Source of the DNA: JBHIBD01 sp046758865
Lineage (GTDB): Bacteria > Planctomycetota > Brocadiia > Brocadiales > Bathyanammoxibiaceae
DNA: 17,114 nucleotides
Reading direction: 5' to 3'
Assembly: GCA_046758865.1 (NCBI GenBank)
Contig: JBHIBD010000043.1
Span: 1 to 17,114, forward strand
The notes beneath the pieces are model-generated. The model had not been told where the DNA came from, did no database searches, and was given only the letters and a program-made list of their open reading frames with translations. This document shows positions 1-6,950 of this stretch, one piece after another. The translations under genes were made by a program, and so were the position numbers. The first letter of the stretch is position 1; the number at the start of each line of letters is the position of its first letter.

Positions 1-57
1 ATGGGGAATTTTGTAACAGGTAGGTTTAGAGTGGCCTTGTAGTCAGTGGTCATATAA

Positions 58-1083
58 TCAATCGATATACAAATCTTTTCTGAGTGAATTCACTTTTTCT
101 TTACCTGCCTCTTGGATAGCATAAACCTTTTGATGCAACTCACGGACTTGGTCGAGCATGTTCTTTTCGGCTGACAAACGGAGTACTTCATAGCCTTGGC
201 TGGCTATTGTCATGGTTCTTTCAAAATCTTTTGCTTTGTCTTTATGGTACATTTTAGAATCAATTTCTATGACTAACCATTTCCAGTCAAAACGTGTTAT
301 AGGTATAAACATCACAAAATCAACCCTTACCCTTTCTGTTAGCTCCACGTGCGCTTGAGGAATAGGCATCGGCGACTCCCTGTCTTTATTGATACGTAAA
401 TACTGGTGGAGAAACCTTGTCTCATTTCCTGATTGGCAGAGGTTTTTAGTAATATATTCCCATCCTTCGCAAGACTCTTGTCCATGCATCCAACCGTTTG
501 CCAAATGGCATGGGTGTATATAAGAACGATAATCGCAACCTTTGCAGAATTCCATACATCCTTCATCCCAAATTATGTTCCCCCAATCATCTTTGCCTTT
601 TGCTTGAACAAAAGATTTACAAGGGAAATCATTCCTAAGAGATAGCTGGATTAAAAAGCTACGTATTGAATACGGTTGGATTTCTTCTGGTAAGTCGAAA
701 CCACAATCCATTGAAGCCCCATATGAATCTGGGAAATTAACTCCAAATGGACATTCTCCACAATCGCCTGCTCCGAACCATTGGTGATACTCGCCGTGCC
801 CTTCATAAACAATTTTTTTATTTGGTAATGGTGTAAGTTTAATGCGCTTCATTTTTTCAGGACCTATGTAAAGAGCAGGGGGTAGCTTAGGTAATGGGGG
901 GTCGGGCATACGAATGTAGTGTTTACCGTAGGCTGGCCCCCCCTGCATATAGAAGTATTCCTTGCACTCAGGACTAGGGCAAGTTAACTTCTTTCCCGGC
1001 TTCCATAGGTATTTTGGGGCCCAGTGTAATATAGTGCCACAATTATCACATTTAAACTCAATGTAAATGTCATCGTAACCCAT
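58..1083 (-). CDS. Cys-rich zinc-ribbon protein with C-terminal DUF559-like PD-(D/E)XK nuclease domain
   Basis: The 341-aa protein has three parts. Residues 10-42 form a likely zinc ribbon (C12, C15, C35, C40). The middle, residues 105-216, holds ten more cysteines, including a C176/C180/C183/C192 cluster. The C-terminal part, residues 219-320, resembles DUF559/Vsr-like endonuclease folds: E221 in a helix, then VRVDFVMF with D255, VIEID with E273 and D275, a downstream D286..R289, and the final beta strand GYEVLRL. DNA cleavage or binding is inferred from this pattern. The substrate is unknown. The ATG has an AAGG Shine-Dalgarno that lies over the stop region of the DUF167 gene 9 bp upstream, so the two may be co-translated. 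The gene is more AT-rich than its neighbours, which suggests it was acquired. The nuclease assignment is moderate; the Cys-rich part is not one I recognise. Confidence 0.62.
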   Translation of the reverse strand: MGYDDIYIEFKCDNCGTILHWAPKYLWKPGKKLTCPSPECKEYFYMQGGPAYGKHYIRMPDPPLPKLPPALYIGPEKMKRIKLTPLPNKKIVYEGHGEYHQWFGAGDCGECPFGVNFPDSYGASMDCGFDLPEEIQPYSIRSFLIQLSLRNDFPCKSFVQAKGKDDWGNIIWDEGCMEFCKGCDYRSYIHPCHLANGWMHGQESCEGWEYITKNLCQSGNETRFLHQYLRINKDRESPMPIPQAHVELTERVRVDFVMFIPITRFDWKWLVIEIDSKMYHKDKAKDFERTMTIASQGYEVLRLSAEKNMLDQVRELHQKVYAIQEAGKEKVNSLRKDLYID

Positions 1084-1092
1084 ATCTGCCTT

Positions 1093-1380
1093 CTAAAAGA
1101 ATTTTTCCAACTTTGTCAAGTTTATACCCTGGACCAGGACCTTCTTATTCCTGGAGGATTCGCCTGAGACAACGTGAACGCTTGACTTCTGAAGGCCGAG
1201 ACTCCTGGCGAGGAGTTTAACAATCGCCTCATTTGCCTTGCCTTTTTCAGGTGCTGCTTTTACCTGTATCTTCAGCCTGCCGTCCCACTCGCCCACGATA
1301 CTATCTCTTTTTGCGCCCGGCTGCGCCCTTACCGGGATGACGATGCCTTCTGAAGTCTTTTTCAGTTTTATCGTAGACAT
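1093..1380 (-). CDS. yggU: DUF167 / YggU family protein
   Basis: The 95-aa product matches the small DUF167 (YggU) family along its whole length. The core PVRAQPGAKRDSIVGEWDGRLKIQVKAAPEKGKANEAIVKLLA is followed by the VVSGESSRNKKVLVQG strand pair, both hallmarks of the family. YggU proteins are conserved alpha/beta proteins of unknown molecular function. They are often encoded in the yggS-proC-yggT-yggU neighbourhood. Here yggS lies directly upstream on the same strand, separated by 239 bp of repeat DNA, so the pairing is partly kept. No clear Shine-Dalgarno precedes the ATG. The gene ends 9 bp before the nuclease-like gene. Family assignment is secure; function is unknown. Confidence 0.9.
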   Translation of the reverse strand: MSTIKLKKTSEGIVIPVRAQPGAKRDSIVGEWDGRLKIQVKAAPEKGKANEAIVKLLARSLGLQKSSVHVVSGESSRNKKVLVQGINLTKLEKFF

Positions 1381-1430
1381 AAAATTTCGCTATACGGAAT
1401 ATCGAAGACCAGACCTTTTTATTGGCGTTT

Positions 1431-1530
1431 CTCCCCCTCCCTTGAGGGGAGGGGGAAGGGGGAGGGTGAACAATAGTCTTTTTGCCTCATTCACCCCCAC
1501 CCTTGCCCTCCCCCGTCAAGGGGGAGGGAA
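1431..1530. repeat. G/C-rich imperfect palindromic intergenic repeat (copy 1)
   Basis: About 100 bp between yggS and yggU form an imperfect palindrome. The left arm (1431-1474) contains CTCCCCCTCCCTTGAGGGG and then G-runs. The right arm (1490-1529) is roughly its reverse complement. Positions 1446-1466 have four G-runs separated by 1-2 bases, a textbook G-quadruplex pattern on the plus strand. A half copy of the same element occurs at 11247-11287. No coding potential is evident. Confidence 0.8.
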
Positions 1531-1533
1531 GTA

Positions 1534-1587
1534 TGTAGCGTGGCAGCTTGCTGCCACGATTACGTGCGAGCTTGCTCGCATGCTACA
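1534..1587. repeat. Cloverleaf-type palindromic repeat, copy A
   Basis: The outer arms TGTAGCGTG (1534-1542) and CATGCTACA (1579-1587) enclose two hairpins. The first has perfect 8-bp arms CGTGGCAG/CTGCCACG around a CTTG loop (1539-1558). The second pairs GTGCGAG with CTCGCAT around another CTTG (1564-1581). The same architecture recurs at 9856-9905 and, degenerate, at 16627-16700. It is a REP/MITE-like intergenic element. Confidence 0.8.
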
Positions 1588-1619
1588 TTCTTTTTAGTTC
1601 TATCATAGGTACGGTCTTA

Positions 1620-2399
1620 CTATATACCCTTGAATACAGCGGAGCCGATTCTTAAGAGGTTGGCCCCTTCTTCTATGGCTATCTCAAAGTCCTGGGTCAT
1701 GCCCATGGAGAGGTATTCCATCTTTATATTCTCTATACCTCTTTTTCCTATCTCTTCCGAGAGCTGTCTTAGGCCACGGAAGATACCCCTGCAGAGGTCT
1801 GTATCAACGTCAACGTTGTCTATGCCCATCAGTGGTGTCATGGTCATAAGGCCCAGTATGCGAAGGCCCTTCATGGGACTGATTTTTTCCAGGAAAGGTA
1901 TGGTATCTTCCGCCTTGAGGCCATATTTCTGTGGCTCACCACTGATGTTAATCTCCACAAGGATGTTTGCCCTCTTACCCATGCGTAGGGAGGCCTCATT
2001 AATCTCCTCTGCCAACGCCGGGCTTTCTACGGAATGTATTAGTTCGAAGAGTCTTAGTGCCTTTTTTACCTTATTTCGTTGAAGGTGGCCAAACATGTGC
2101 CACCTGATGGGGAGGTCTGCGAGGGCCTCTTGTTTCCGCTGGGTATCCTGTACACGGTTCTCGCCCATCTCCGTGATGCCCAGTTGATAGAGGAGTCTTA
2201 TGACACTCGTGTCCACGTATTTGGTGGACAGCACCAATTTTATGGACCTGGGGTCGCGCCCGGAGCGCGCACAGGCAGCGTTTATCCTGGAGCGGAGTTC
2301 ATCCAGGTTGCGGCTCAAGGTCTCCCTTGCCTGTTCTTCTACCTTGACTGTTAGTAGTGGGTTCATCGTATTAAGTAAACATCGTGCGAGATAAATCAT
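1620..2399 (-). CDS. yggS: YggS/PROSC family PLP-binding protein
   Basis: The 259-aa product is a member of the YggS/PLPBP family, alanine-racemase-fold proteins that bind pyridoxal phosphate and maintain PLP and amino-acid homeostasis in the cytoplasm. K60 in LVLSTKYVD is the expected PLP Schiff-base lysine. Other family landmarks are GENRVQD, HMFGHLQRNKVK, VEINISGEPQKYGL, and the C-terminal signature LSMGMTQDFEIAIEEGANLLRIGSAVF. The annotated start gives an extra MIYLARCLLNT. Starting at the second ATG (codon 12, position 2366) gives a 248-aa protein closer to the usual length. Neither start has a strong Shine-Dalgarno, so the start is open. A short stem (2408-2413 with 2423-2428) lies just upstream. 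The DUF167 gene downstream fits the common yggS-yggU neighbourhood. Confidence 0.93.
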   Translation of the reverse strand: MIYLARCLLNTMNPLLTVKVEEQARETLSRNLDELRSRINAACARSGRDPRSIKLVLSTKYVDTSVIRLLYQLGITEMGENRVQDTQRKQEALADLPIRWHMFGHLQRNKVKKALRLFELIHSVESPALAEEINEASLRMGKRANILVEINISGEPQKYGLKAEDTIPFLEKISPMKGLRILGLMTMTPLMGIDNVDVDTDLCRGIFRGLRQLSEEIGKRGIENIKMEYLSMGMTQDFEIAIEEGANLLRIGSAVFKGI

Positions 2400-2541
2400 G
2401 CCTGAGGTTCACCCAACAGCGTGGTGAATCTGCCTTTGGCATGACCTTGACCTACCCGTCTAAATAATTAGGAGGTTCTATGAGAAAGCTAATATACTAC
2501 AGGTAGGCTGTTTAGGAAAGGGCAATTTAACAGGTGGCAGT

Positions 2542-2835
2542 TTAATAATATTTGATTGAGAAGGCCCTGGATTCCCCACGAGGTTTTTCCCAATCGAGGT
2601 CTACCTTTCTCACAATGGCACCGGGCGGACCCTTGTGGCACCACTTTATCATCTCTTCTACGTCACTGCGGTTGCCTTCAAAGACGGCCTCTACCCGACC
2701 ATCCCGACAATTTCTCACCCATCCTGCCAGGCCCAGGGTTGCAGCCATGTCATGGGTTGTAGCCCTAAAAAAGACGCCCTGGACCATGCCCTCTACGAAG
2801 ACGTGGGCCCTGACCTTCTGTTCTTCTTCAGACAT
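2542..2835 (-). CDS. acyP: Acylphosphatase
   Basis: The 97-aa product matches acylphosphatase (EC 3.6.1.7), a small cytoplasmic enzyme that hydrolyses acyl phosphates. The N-terminal signature VFVEGMVQGVFFRATTHDMA contains the phosphate-binding GMVQGVFFR loop with catalytic R24. The second signature, GLAGWVRNCRDGRVEAVFEG, carries catalytic N42. The length is typical of the family. The open frame continues upstream into the end of ccsA, but homology begins right at the ATG at 2835, so that start is chosen. It lies 11 bp after the ccsA stop, with no convincing Shine-Dalgarno, and is probably translated from the ccsA message. A role in cytochrome maturation is not implied by the family. Confidence 0.93.
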   Translation of the reverse strand: MSEEEQKVRAHVFVEGMVQGVFFRATTHDMAATLGLAGWVRNCRDGRVEAVFEGNRSDVEEMIKWCHKGPPGAIVRKVDLDWEKPRGESRAFSIKYY

Positions 2836-2846
2836 ACTATAGATGT

Positions 2847-3686
2847 CTATTGGTTCTGGTAAACATGCTCGCTGTCTGCCGCAGAGGGTAGATACGAGAG
2901 ACCCAGGTAGGTAAAGATTACCGCAGAAAAGGCTACTATCAGACATATGCATTTGACCGCAGGTATTCTTTCCTTCGAGACTATGTTCATCCTTGGCAGT
3001 ACCAGTGGCGTATGTAGGTAGGCCAGGTATACCAGCCAGGTAATCAGTGACCAGGTCTCTTTCGGGTCCCAGGACCAATATGTGCCCCATGCCTTATTGG
3101 CCCAGACTGCCCCAGTGACCAGGCCTAAGGTAAGGAAAGGGAAGCCGAAGGCGACAATGTTATATGAGAGCTTTTCGAAGTCTATACCGGACGCCGCTGC
3201 TGCGGGGATTCCGCCAGGCCTCATTCGTCCTATCAGATAGAGTATAGCGGTGAGGAAGGATATACCCAGGGCGGCGTATCCGATGAAATAGGTGATGACG
3301 TGCACGGTGAGCCAATTGCTCTGCAGCGCTGGCATAAGAGGTCTTATGGTTTCATCCGTGGTGGAGGCGTATAGTAGTAACAGCATTATCATTACTGTCG
3401 CCAGTGCCCCCACTATCCTCAGGCGATACATGTACTCAAGGATTAAATACACAAAGCCTATGGACCAGGCGTAGAAGACAAGCGACTCATAGAGATTCGA
3501 AAAAGGTGCGTGGCCAGACTCTGCCCATCTGTTTACTACCAAGGCAGTGTTTAGGGCGAAGCCGACGATGAATATGGCAACTGACGCCCTGCGAAGTATT
3601 TCTGGCTTCCATATCTCCTTCATTACGTAGGCTATGGAAGCCACTATAAAGGCCAACAGGGTAACGTTAATGGTCACGAATCCCAT
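2847..3686 (-). CDS. ccsA: Cytochrome c biogenesis protein CcsA (ResC-type, WWD family)
   Basis: The 279-aa polytopic membrane protein is the heme-handling partner of ResB in System II cytochrome c maturation. It presents heme to apocytochromes on the periplasmic side. The tryptophan-rich WWD signature VWANKAWGTYWSWDPKETW lies at residues 194-212. Candidate heme-ligand histidines are H129 (LTVHVITY), H225 (YLHT) and, at the C-terminus, H274. The usual ending is GLHSY; here the region reads SEHVY, so the last assignment is uncertain. I count about eight hydrophobic segments. The ATG is one base after the resB stop, and a GGAGG Shine-Dalgarno lies inside the end of resB, indicating tight translational coupling. 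The same protein is called CcsB or ResC in other nomenclatures. Confidence 0.95.
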   Translation of the reverse strand: MGFVTINVTLLAFIVASIAYVMKEIWKPEILRRASVAIFIVGFALNTALVVNRWAESGHAPFSNLYESLVFYAWSIGFVYLILEYMYRLRIVGALATVMIMLLLLYASTTDETIRPLMPALQSNWLTVHVITYFIGYAALGISFLTAILYLIGRMRPGGIPAAAASGIDFEKLSYNIVAFGFPFLTLGLVTGAVWANKAWGTYWSWDPKETWSLITWLVYLAYLHTPLVLPRMNIVSKERIPAVKCICLIVAFSAVIFTYLGLSYLPSAADSEHVYQNQ

Positions 3687-3687
3687 C

Positions 3688-5481
3688 CTATTTTTCCTCC
3701 TCTGCCTTCATTGCCTGTATTCTTCGCCTTACAAGCGGTTTTAGGTAGAATATAAAAGTTATACCAAAACACAGTGTAGAAAACCCTACATAAACCAGCA
3801 TGACGCCGGGGTCACGGGTCACCTGAAGCCCCGAGATTTTTGGGTTCTCCGGGTCATAGCTTGCCTGGTAAAATGTGTAACCACCATACTTTAGGGGGTT
3901 GTTAACTTCAATGGTTTTTTCCGCCATGACCTTGCCGGCCTCAACAACCTTGAGTGTGCTCTTCCAGTCTTTTATATTTTCTCCAAATTGTTTGTAAAGT
4001 AAAAAGAAATTTCCATCCATATAGGGGGTGGCGTCTGGCGCATCGGTGAAGACCCAGTCAGTGAGTTTGCCCACAGGTCCGTTTACCTCTACCAGTACAG
4101 CGGGCTTTTTGAGCTCGTCCGAGCGTTTCACCACCGATTGTTTAATCCCAAAGTTGGGGTAAAACTTTGCTATCTTTATCTGATGGTTTGTGCTGTTTAT
4201 AGTGTATTTCTTTTCCAACTCCCAGTTCATCGTTTCCACTACCTTGTTGTCTTTTATGTACGTAAAGAGCCTCTTGTCATTGGGACCGTGCAGTATCCTT
4301 ATTCGTTGGCTGACGAAAGAGACGTCTTTCGGCACCTTACAGGTGAGCCTTAGGCCCTTGTTCTTGGTTGGGTGCATCTTGTCCCAGTCGGGGAAGTTCG
4401 CAAAGACCCAGCGGGATTCTGTACCCTGGGGTCCCTGGAGTTCTATCTGGACAGCAGGGTTTACGGGCTGCTGTTGGTTGAGGGGCAAGTGTCTGCCGGT
4501 GAAGTCAAGCGCAAACTCTAGAAACTTTATGTTATAACCCTCGAGACTTAAACTCTTCCCTATCTCTACGGGAACCTCTTTAGCGATCTTTTTATCCTCC
4601 AGGGTTACAGTCAGCGTGGGTTTTTCTGAGGCCTCCACCTGGGTGGCGACTTTATCAAAGGCCTCTGCTGAGTTTAGCCACTTGTACTCTAACTTTAAGT
4701 CCCTTATATTGTCGATGTACGTGCTTCGGTTTTTTGCCACTAACCACCCCTCTACCGCTACCTCCTCTGAACCGTAGAGCTGGACAAAAATGGCAGGATT
4801 TTCCAACTCTTCAGACTTGTTTATAGCCTCCTCCAGTACTACCGCATCTGGGATATACTCCTTTATTGTCACGGTGTATGGGCTCCTTGGTACGTGTTGA
4901 GGAGTTCCTACCTCTATTGGCAGTACTTTTTCACGGTGCTGGTCCTTCACGTAAGTAAGGAGTTCAAACTTTGCGGGGTGTTTCTCTGTGACAAATTTCA
5001 CCAAGTGCAGCTCGAAGGGGAATGATGCGGGCGAGCCGTCTCTTTTGTAGAATTGTTCTACCTTCTGCCCCTCGGCTATCCAGATTACACCCTTTTGACC
5101 GAACGCCAGGCCAATGATGCTGCCGGCCAGGATGAGTATTATGCTGATGTGGGTGAGGATGAAGCCGAGCTGTAGTAAGTCTCCGCGCCAGCGGGCTATA
5201 GTGCAGCAGATAAGGTTGGTGCATAGAAGCAAAAGCAGCAGGATAAACCAGTAGGACTGGAATACAATGGTAAGCTGAGAAAACTCCAGGAAAGATGCCA
5301 GGCTCTCTCCGTAGCGGGCGATGTACTCTTGGTGGGTCTTATCCTGGACAATAAACGTACCCAGCACGCAGGCTAAGGCTATAAGAAATATTAATACTAC
5401 AGCCAGCTTTACTGAGGTAAATAGATTCCACAGGAGGCTATCGTTATCTGAAGCCCCAGTATTTTTTGCTACCTTGGCCAT
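3688..5481 (-). CDS. resB: Cytochrome c biogenesis protein ResB (Ccs1-type)
   Basis: The 597-aa ResB/Ccs1 protein works with CcsA in System II heme delivery and attachment. Transmembrane segments fall near residues 24-45, 76-94, 104-127 and 558-580. A large periplasmic domain (about 128-557) lies between the third and fourth. H111 in LTHISIILILAG is the likely transmembrane heme-ligand histidine. The C-terminal block GYTFYQASYDPENP...SGLQVTRDPGVMLVYVGF is characteristic. The protein is on the long side for ResB. Its periplasmic domain carries three related PAxxVExxGP...W segments (near 228-247, 341-366 and 459-483), suggesting internal duplication. The upstream gap to ompA (81 bp) contains a 7-bp hairpin with a 3-base loop (5525-5541). 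The Shine-Dalgarno is weak. ccsA follows with a single base between stop and start. Confidence 0.95.
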   Translation of the reverse strand: MAKVAKNTGASDNDSLLWNLFTSVKLAVVLIFLIALACVLGTFIVQDKTHQEYIARYGESLASFLEFSQLTIVFQSYWFILLLLLLCTNLICCTIARWRGDLLQLGFILTHISIILILAGSIIGLAFGQKGVIWIAEGQKVEQFYKRDGSPASFPFELHLVKFVTEKHPAKFELLTYVKDQHREKVLPIEVGTPQHVPRSPYTVTIKEYIPDAVVLEEAINKSEELENPAIFVQLYGSEEVAVEGWLVAKNRSTYIDNIRDLKLEYKWLNSAEAFDKVATQVEASEKPTLTVTLEDKKIAKEVPVEIGKSLSLEGYNIKFLEFALDFTGRHLPLNQQQPVNPAVQIELQGPQGTESRWVFANFPDWDKMHPTKNKGLRLTCKVPKDVSFVSQRIRILHGPNDKRLFTYIKDNKVVETMNWELEKKYTINSTNHQIKIAKFYPNFGIKQSVVKRSDELKKPAVLVEVNGPVGKLTDWVFTDAPDATPYMDGNFFLLYKQFGENIKDWKSTLKVVEAGKVMAEKTIEVNNPLKYGGYTFYQASYDPENPKISGLQVTRDPGVMLVYVGFSTLCFGITFIFYLKPLVRRRIQAMKAEEEK

Positions 5482-5562
5482 AACAACTATTTCTCAAGCC
5501 CTTGGAAGGAGCCACGCAGCGCTACCTCATCCCAGATGAGGCCTTACACTATTTTTGCCGCG

Positions 5563-6219
5563 CTACTGCCCACTAGAGGCTGTAAGCATGAACTCTACCC
5601 TTCTGTTCTTCCTTTTGCCGTCATCTGTGTTGTTGTCTGCTATCGGAAGGTTTGGACCGTAGCTGGCTATGTACACCCGACTTTCGCTTATTCCCGCCTG
5701 CGTGGTGAGATACTTGAAGACGCTGAGTGCCCTTCCAGCGGCCAGATGGTGGTTTGAGTCCCACATGTACCTGGTCTTTACTATGGGGTCTGCATCAGTA
5801 TGGCCGTCTATACGAAGGCTCTCGTCGGGGCGTGATTGCAGGTGCTCTGCAATCTTCTTTAGTGCCTTCTCTCCCTCCGGCTTGATGTCCGCCAATCCAG
5901 AGTCGAAGAGTATTATCTCAGGAAGTTGAATCACCGGCCCCTCTGGCGTCTGCCTTACGGTGGCACCACCACCAATCGCCTTGGCGAGCTTGTCCAGCTC
6001 GGCCATTAGCCTTGCCTTCTCCTCTGACTCCCTTGCTGCCCTTTCCTTATAGGTGGCCAACTCGCTATTGAGCCTTTCTATTTCGTCGGCCTGGTCGCGG
6101 ATGGTTATGGCCTGGCGACGGTTAAGGCTCCTCAATTCTTCTGTCTCTGCACATCCTAAGGCCATTCCCGTGAATACGGCAGCAAGGAACAACTTTACGT
6201 AAACTGAAGTTTTGCTCAT
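5563..6219 (-). CDS. OmpA-family peptidoglycan-binding lipoprotein
   Basis: The 218-aa protein begins with a lipoprotein signal peptide ending in the lipobox ALGC (lipidated C23). Residues 25-82 are a charged, heptad-rich coiled coil. Residues about 98-213 are an OmpA C-terminal domain. It contains IDGHTDADPI (D138-D142), the helix NHHLAAGRALSVFKYL, and the peptidoglycan-binding signature NRRVEFML (205-212). It likely anchors the outer membrane to the cell wall, as Pal-type proteins do. The coiled-coil spacer makes it different from plain Pal. A GGGG Shine-Dalgarno lies 8 bases before the ATG. It is the first gene after an extended -10 promoter and a structured leader, and it may share that transcript with resB and ccsA downstream. 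Confidence 0.9.
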   Translation of the reverse strand: MSKTSVYVKLFLAAVFTGMALGCAETEELRSLNRRQAITIRDQADEIERLNSELATYKERAARESEEKARLMAELDKLAKAIGGGATVRQTPEGPVIQLPEIILFDSGLADIKPEGEKALKKIAEHLQSRPDESLRIDGHTDADPIVKTRYMWDSNHHLAAGRALSVFKYLTTQAGISESRVYIASYGPNLPIADNNTDDGKRKNRRVEFMLTASSGQ

Positions 6220-6303
6220 GTCGTTTTCCCCACTTGTCTTGGTATCTTTTAACGACCCCTCACCATAATTTATATAAATAGCTTCCTTAGCAAAAGATGG
6301 AAA

Positions 6304-6384
6304 GGAAGAGAACTTCCAGCTTTCCGGTTGGCGGCAAGACTGGAGCTGAAAAACCCTCTTTGAGAGGGTAGGCTACGGAGCCTT
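6304..6384 (-). ncRNA. Structured 5' leader or small RNA with early terminator-like hairpin
   Basis: Read on the minus strand from the predicted start near 6383, the transcript folds into consecutive stems. First comes GGCT-CCGT-AGCC (6382-6371). Next is a perfect 7-bp ACCCTCT-CAA-AGAGGGT hairpin followed by a T-run (6369-6349), which looks like an early terminator. Then CCAG...CTGG pairs about 30 nt apart (about 6344-6316), and finally GGAAG-TTCT-CTTCC (6317-6304). This density of stems right after a good promoter suggests a cis-regulatory RNA or a short independent RNA. I could not match it to a known riboswitch class by eye. Confidence 0.4.
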
Positions 6385-6389
6385 TTGTA

Positions 6390-6418
6390 ATTATAGCACG
6401 AAGACCTAGCGTGTCTTG
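6390..6418 (-). promoter_or_regulatory. Extended -10 promoter upstream of the ompA-resB-ccsA genes
   Basis: On the minus strand TGCTATAAT (6398-6390) is a perfect extended -10 element (TGnTATAAT). The -35 position at 17-bp spacing reads CAAGAC (6418-6413), which is poor, as is usual for extended -10 promoters. Transcription would start near 6383, just before a hairpin-rich leader and about 160 bp ahead of the OmpA-family gene. Confidence 0.6.
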
Positions 6419-6507
6419 TGAATTCTGTAAACTATCTATTGCTCCCAGAGACATTACAATAACCAAATATATCACCAGGAAAAAATCTTTTCAAGGTTTT
6501 TCCCCTC

Positions 6508-6906
6508 TTATTTCTCCTTGGTGTTGCGGTAGACCGACTTAGGGTCAAAGACCTTGGGCTCCCGAGCCTCCAGCGCCTGGGTCTTGGGGTTGTACCCGCG
6601 ATAGTAACACGAACGGTATCCAGCATGACATGCCGCCACCTTCTGCTCTACCTTGAAGAGAATGGAATTACCTTCACAGTCTATAGATATGTCCTTTACC
6701 ACCTGGGTATGACCTGAGGTCTCACCCTTAATCATCAGGCGGTTCTGTGAGCGCCTGAAGACGTGAACAAGGCCGGTCTCGAGGGTTTTCGACACGGCGT
6801 CTTTGTTCATATAACAGAGAGTGAGCACACGGCCATCCACATTATCTACTATTATCGCCGGGATAAGACCTTTTTCGTTAAACCCGAGATTTTCTATGAG
6901 TGACAT
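6508..6906 (-). CDS. hisI: Phosphoribosyl-AMP cyclohydrolase (HisI), divergent metal motif
   Basis: The 132-aa product is homologous to HisI (EC 3.5.4.19), which opens the adenine ring of PR-AMP in histidine synthesis. Landmarks are LIPAIIVDNVDGRVLTLCYMNKDAV, the substrate loop IKGETSGHTQVVKDI, and the zinc ligands C77, C93 and C100 (DC..., ACHAGYRSC). It departs from the family in two places. The usual DCDxD metal motif is DCEGN (76-80), and the YWSRS segment is HVFRRS. It may therefore be a working variant or a specialised paralogue. It lacks a HisE domain. An AAGGGAAAGG Shine-Dalgarno precedes the ATG. No other his genes are in the window; it sits between the VIT transporter and the ompA leader. 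Confidence 0.85.
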   Translation of the reverse strand: MSLIENLGFNEKGLIPAIIVDNVDGRVLTLCYMNKDAVSKTLETGLVHVFRRSQNRLMIKGETSGHTQVVKDISIDCEGNSILFKVEQKVAACHAGYRSCYYRGYNPKTQALEAREPKVFDPKSVYRNTKEK

Positions 6907-6950
6907 TTTTCCTTTCCCTTGCCCAGTAAAGTCAATAACAACCTCATCTC

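Noticed and set aside
1431..1590. CRISPR array
   Set aside because: The repeats are nested palindromes of different sequence; there are no regularly spaced direct repeats with unique spacers and no cas genes.
2480..2506. Plus-strand 8-codon ORF with an AGGAGG ribosome site upstream of yggS
   Set aside because: No plus-strand gene follows it, so a leader-peptide role has no target; probably chance.
2836..3090. Longer open frame upstream of acylphosphatase, giving a 182-aa protein
   Set aside because: The extra 85 codons are antisense-free but lie entirely inside ccsA in another frame and lack acylphosphatase similarity; the family starts right at the internal ATG (2835).
6304..6390. c-di-GMP-I (GEMM) riboswitch on the plus strand
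   Set aside because: The conserved GGCAAACC and CGCAAAGCC blocks are absent and no plus-strand gene lies downstream.
6478..6503. GGAAAAA/TTTTTCC inverted repeat after hisI as an intrinsic terminator
   Set aside because: The stem is almost all A-T and no separate T-run follows on the minus strand, so termination would be weak.
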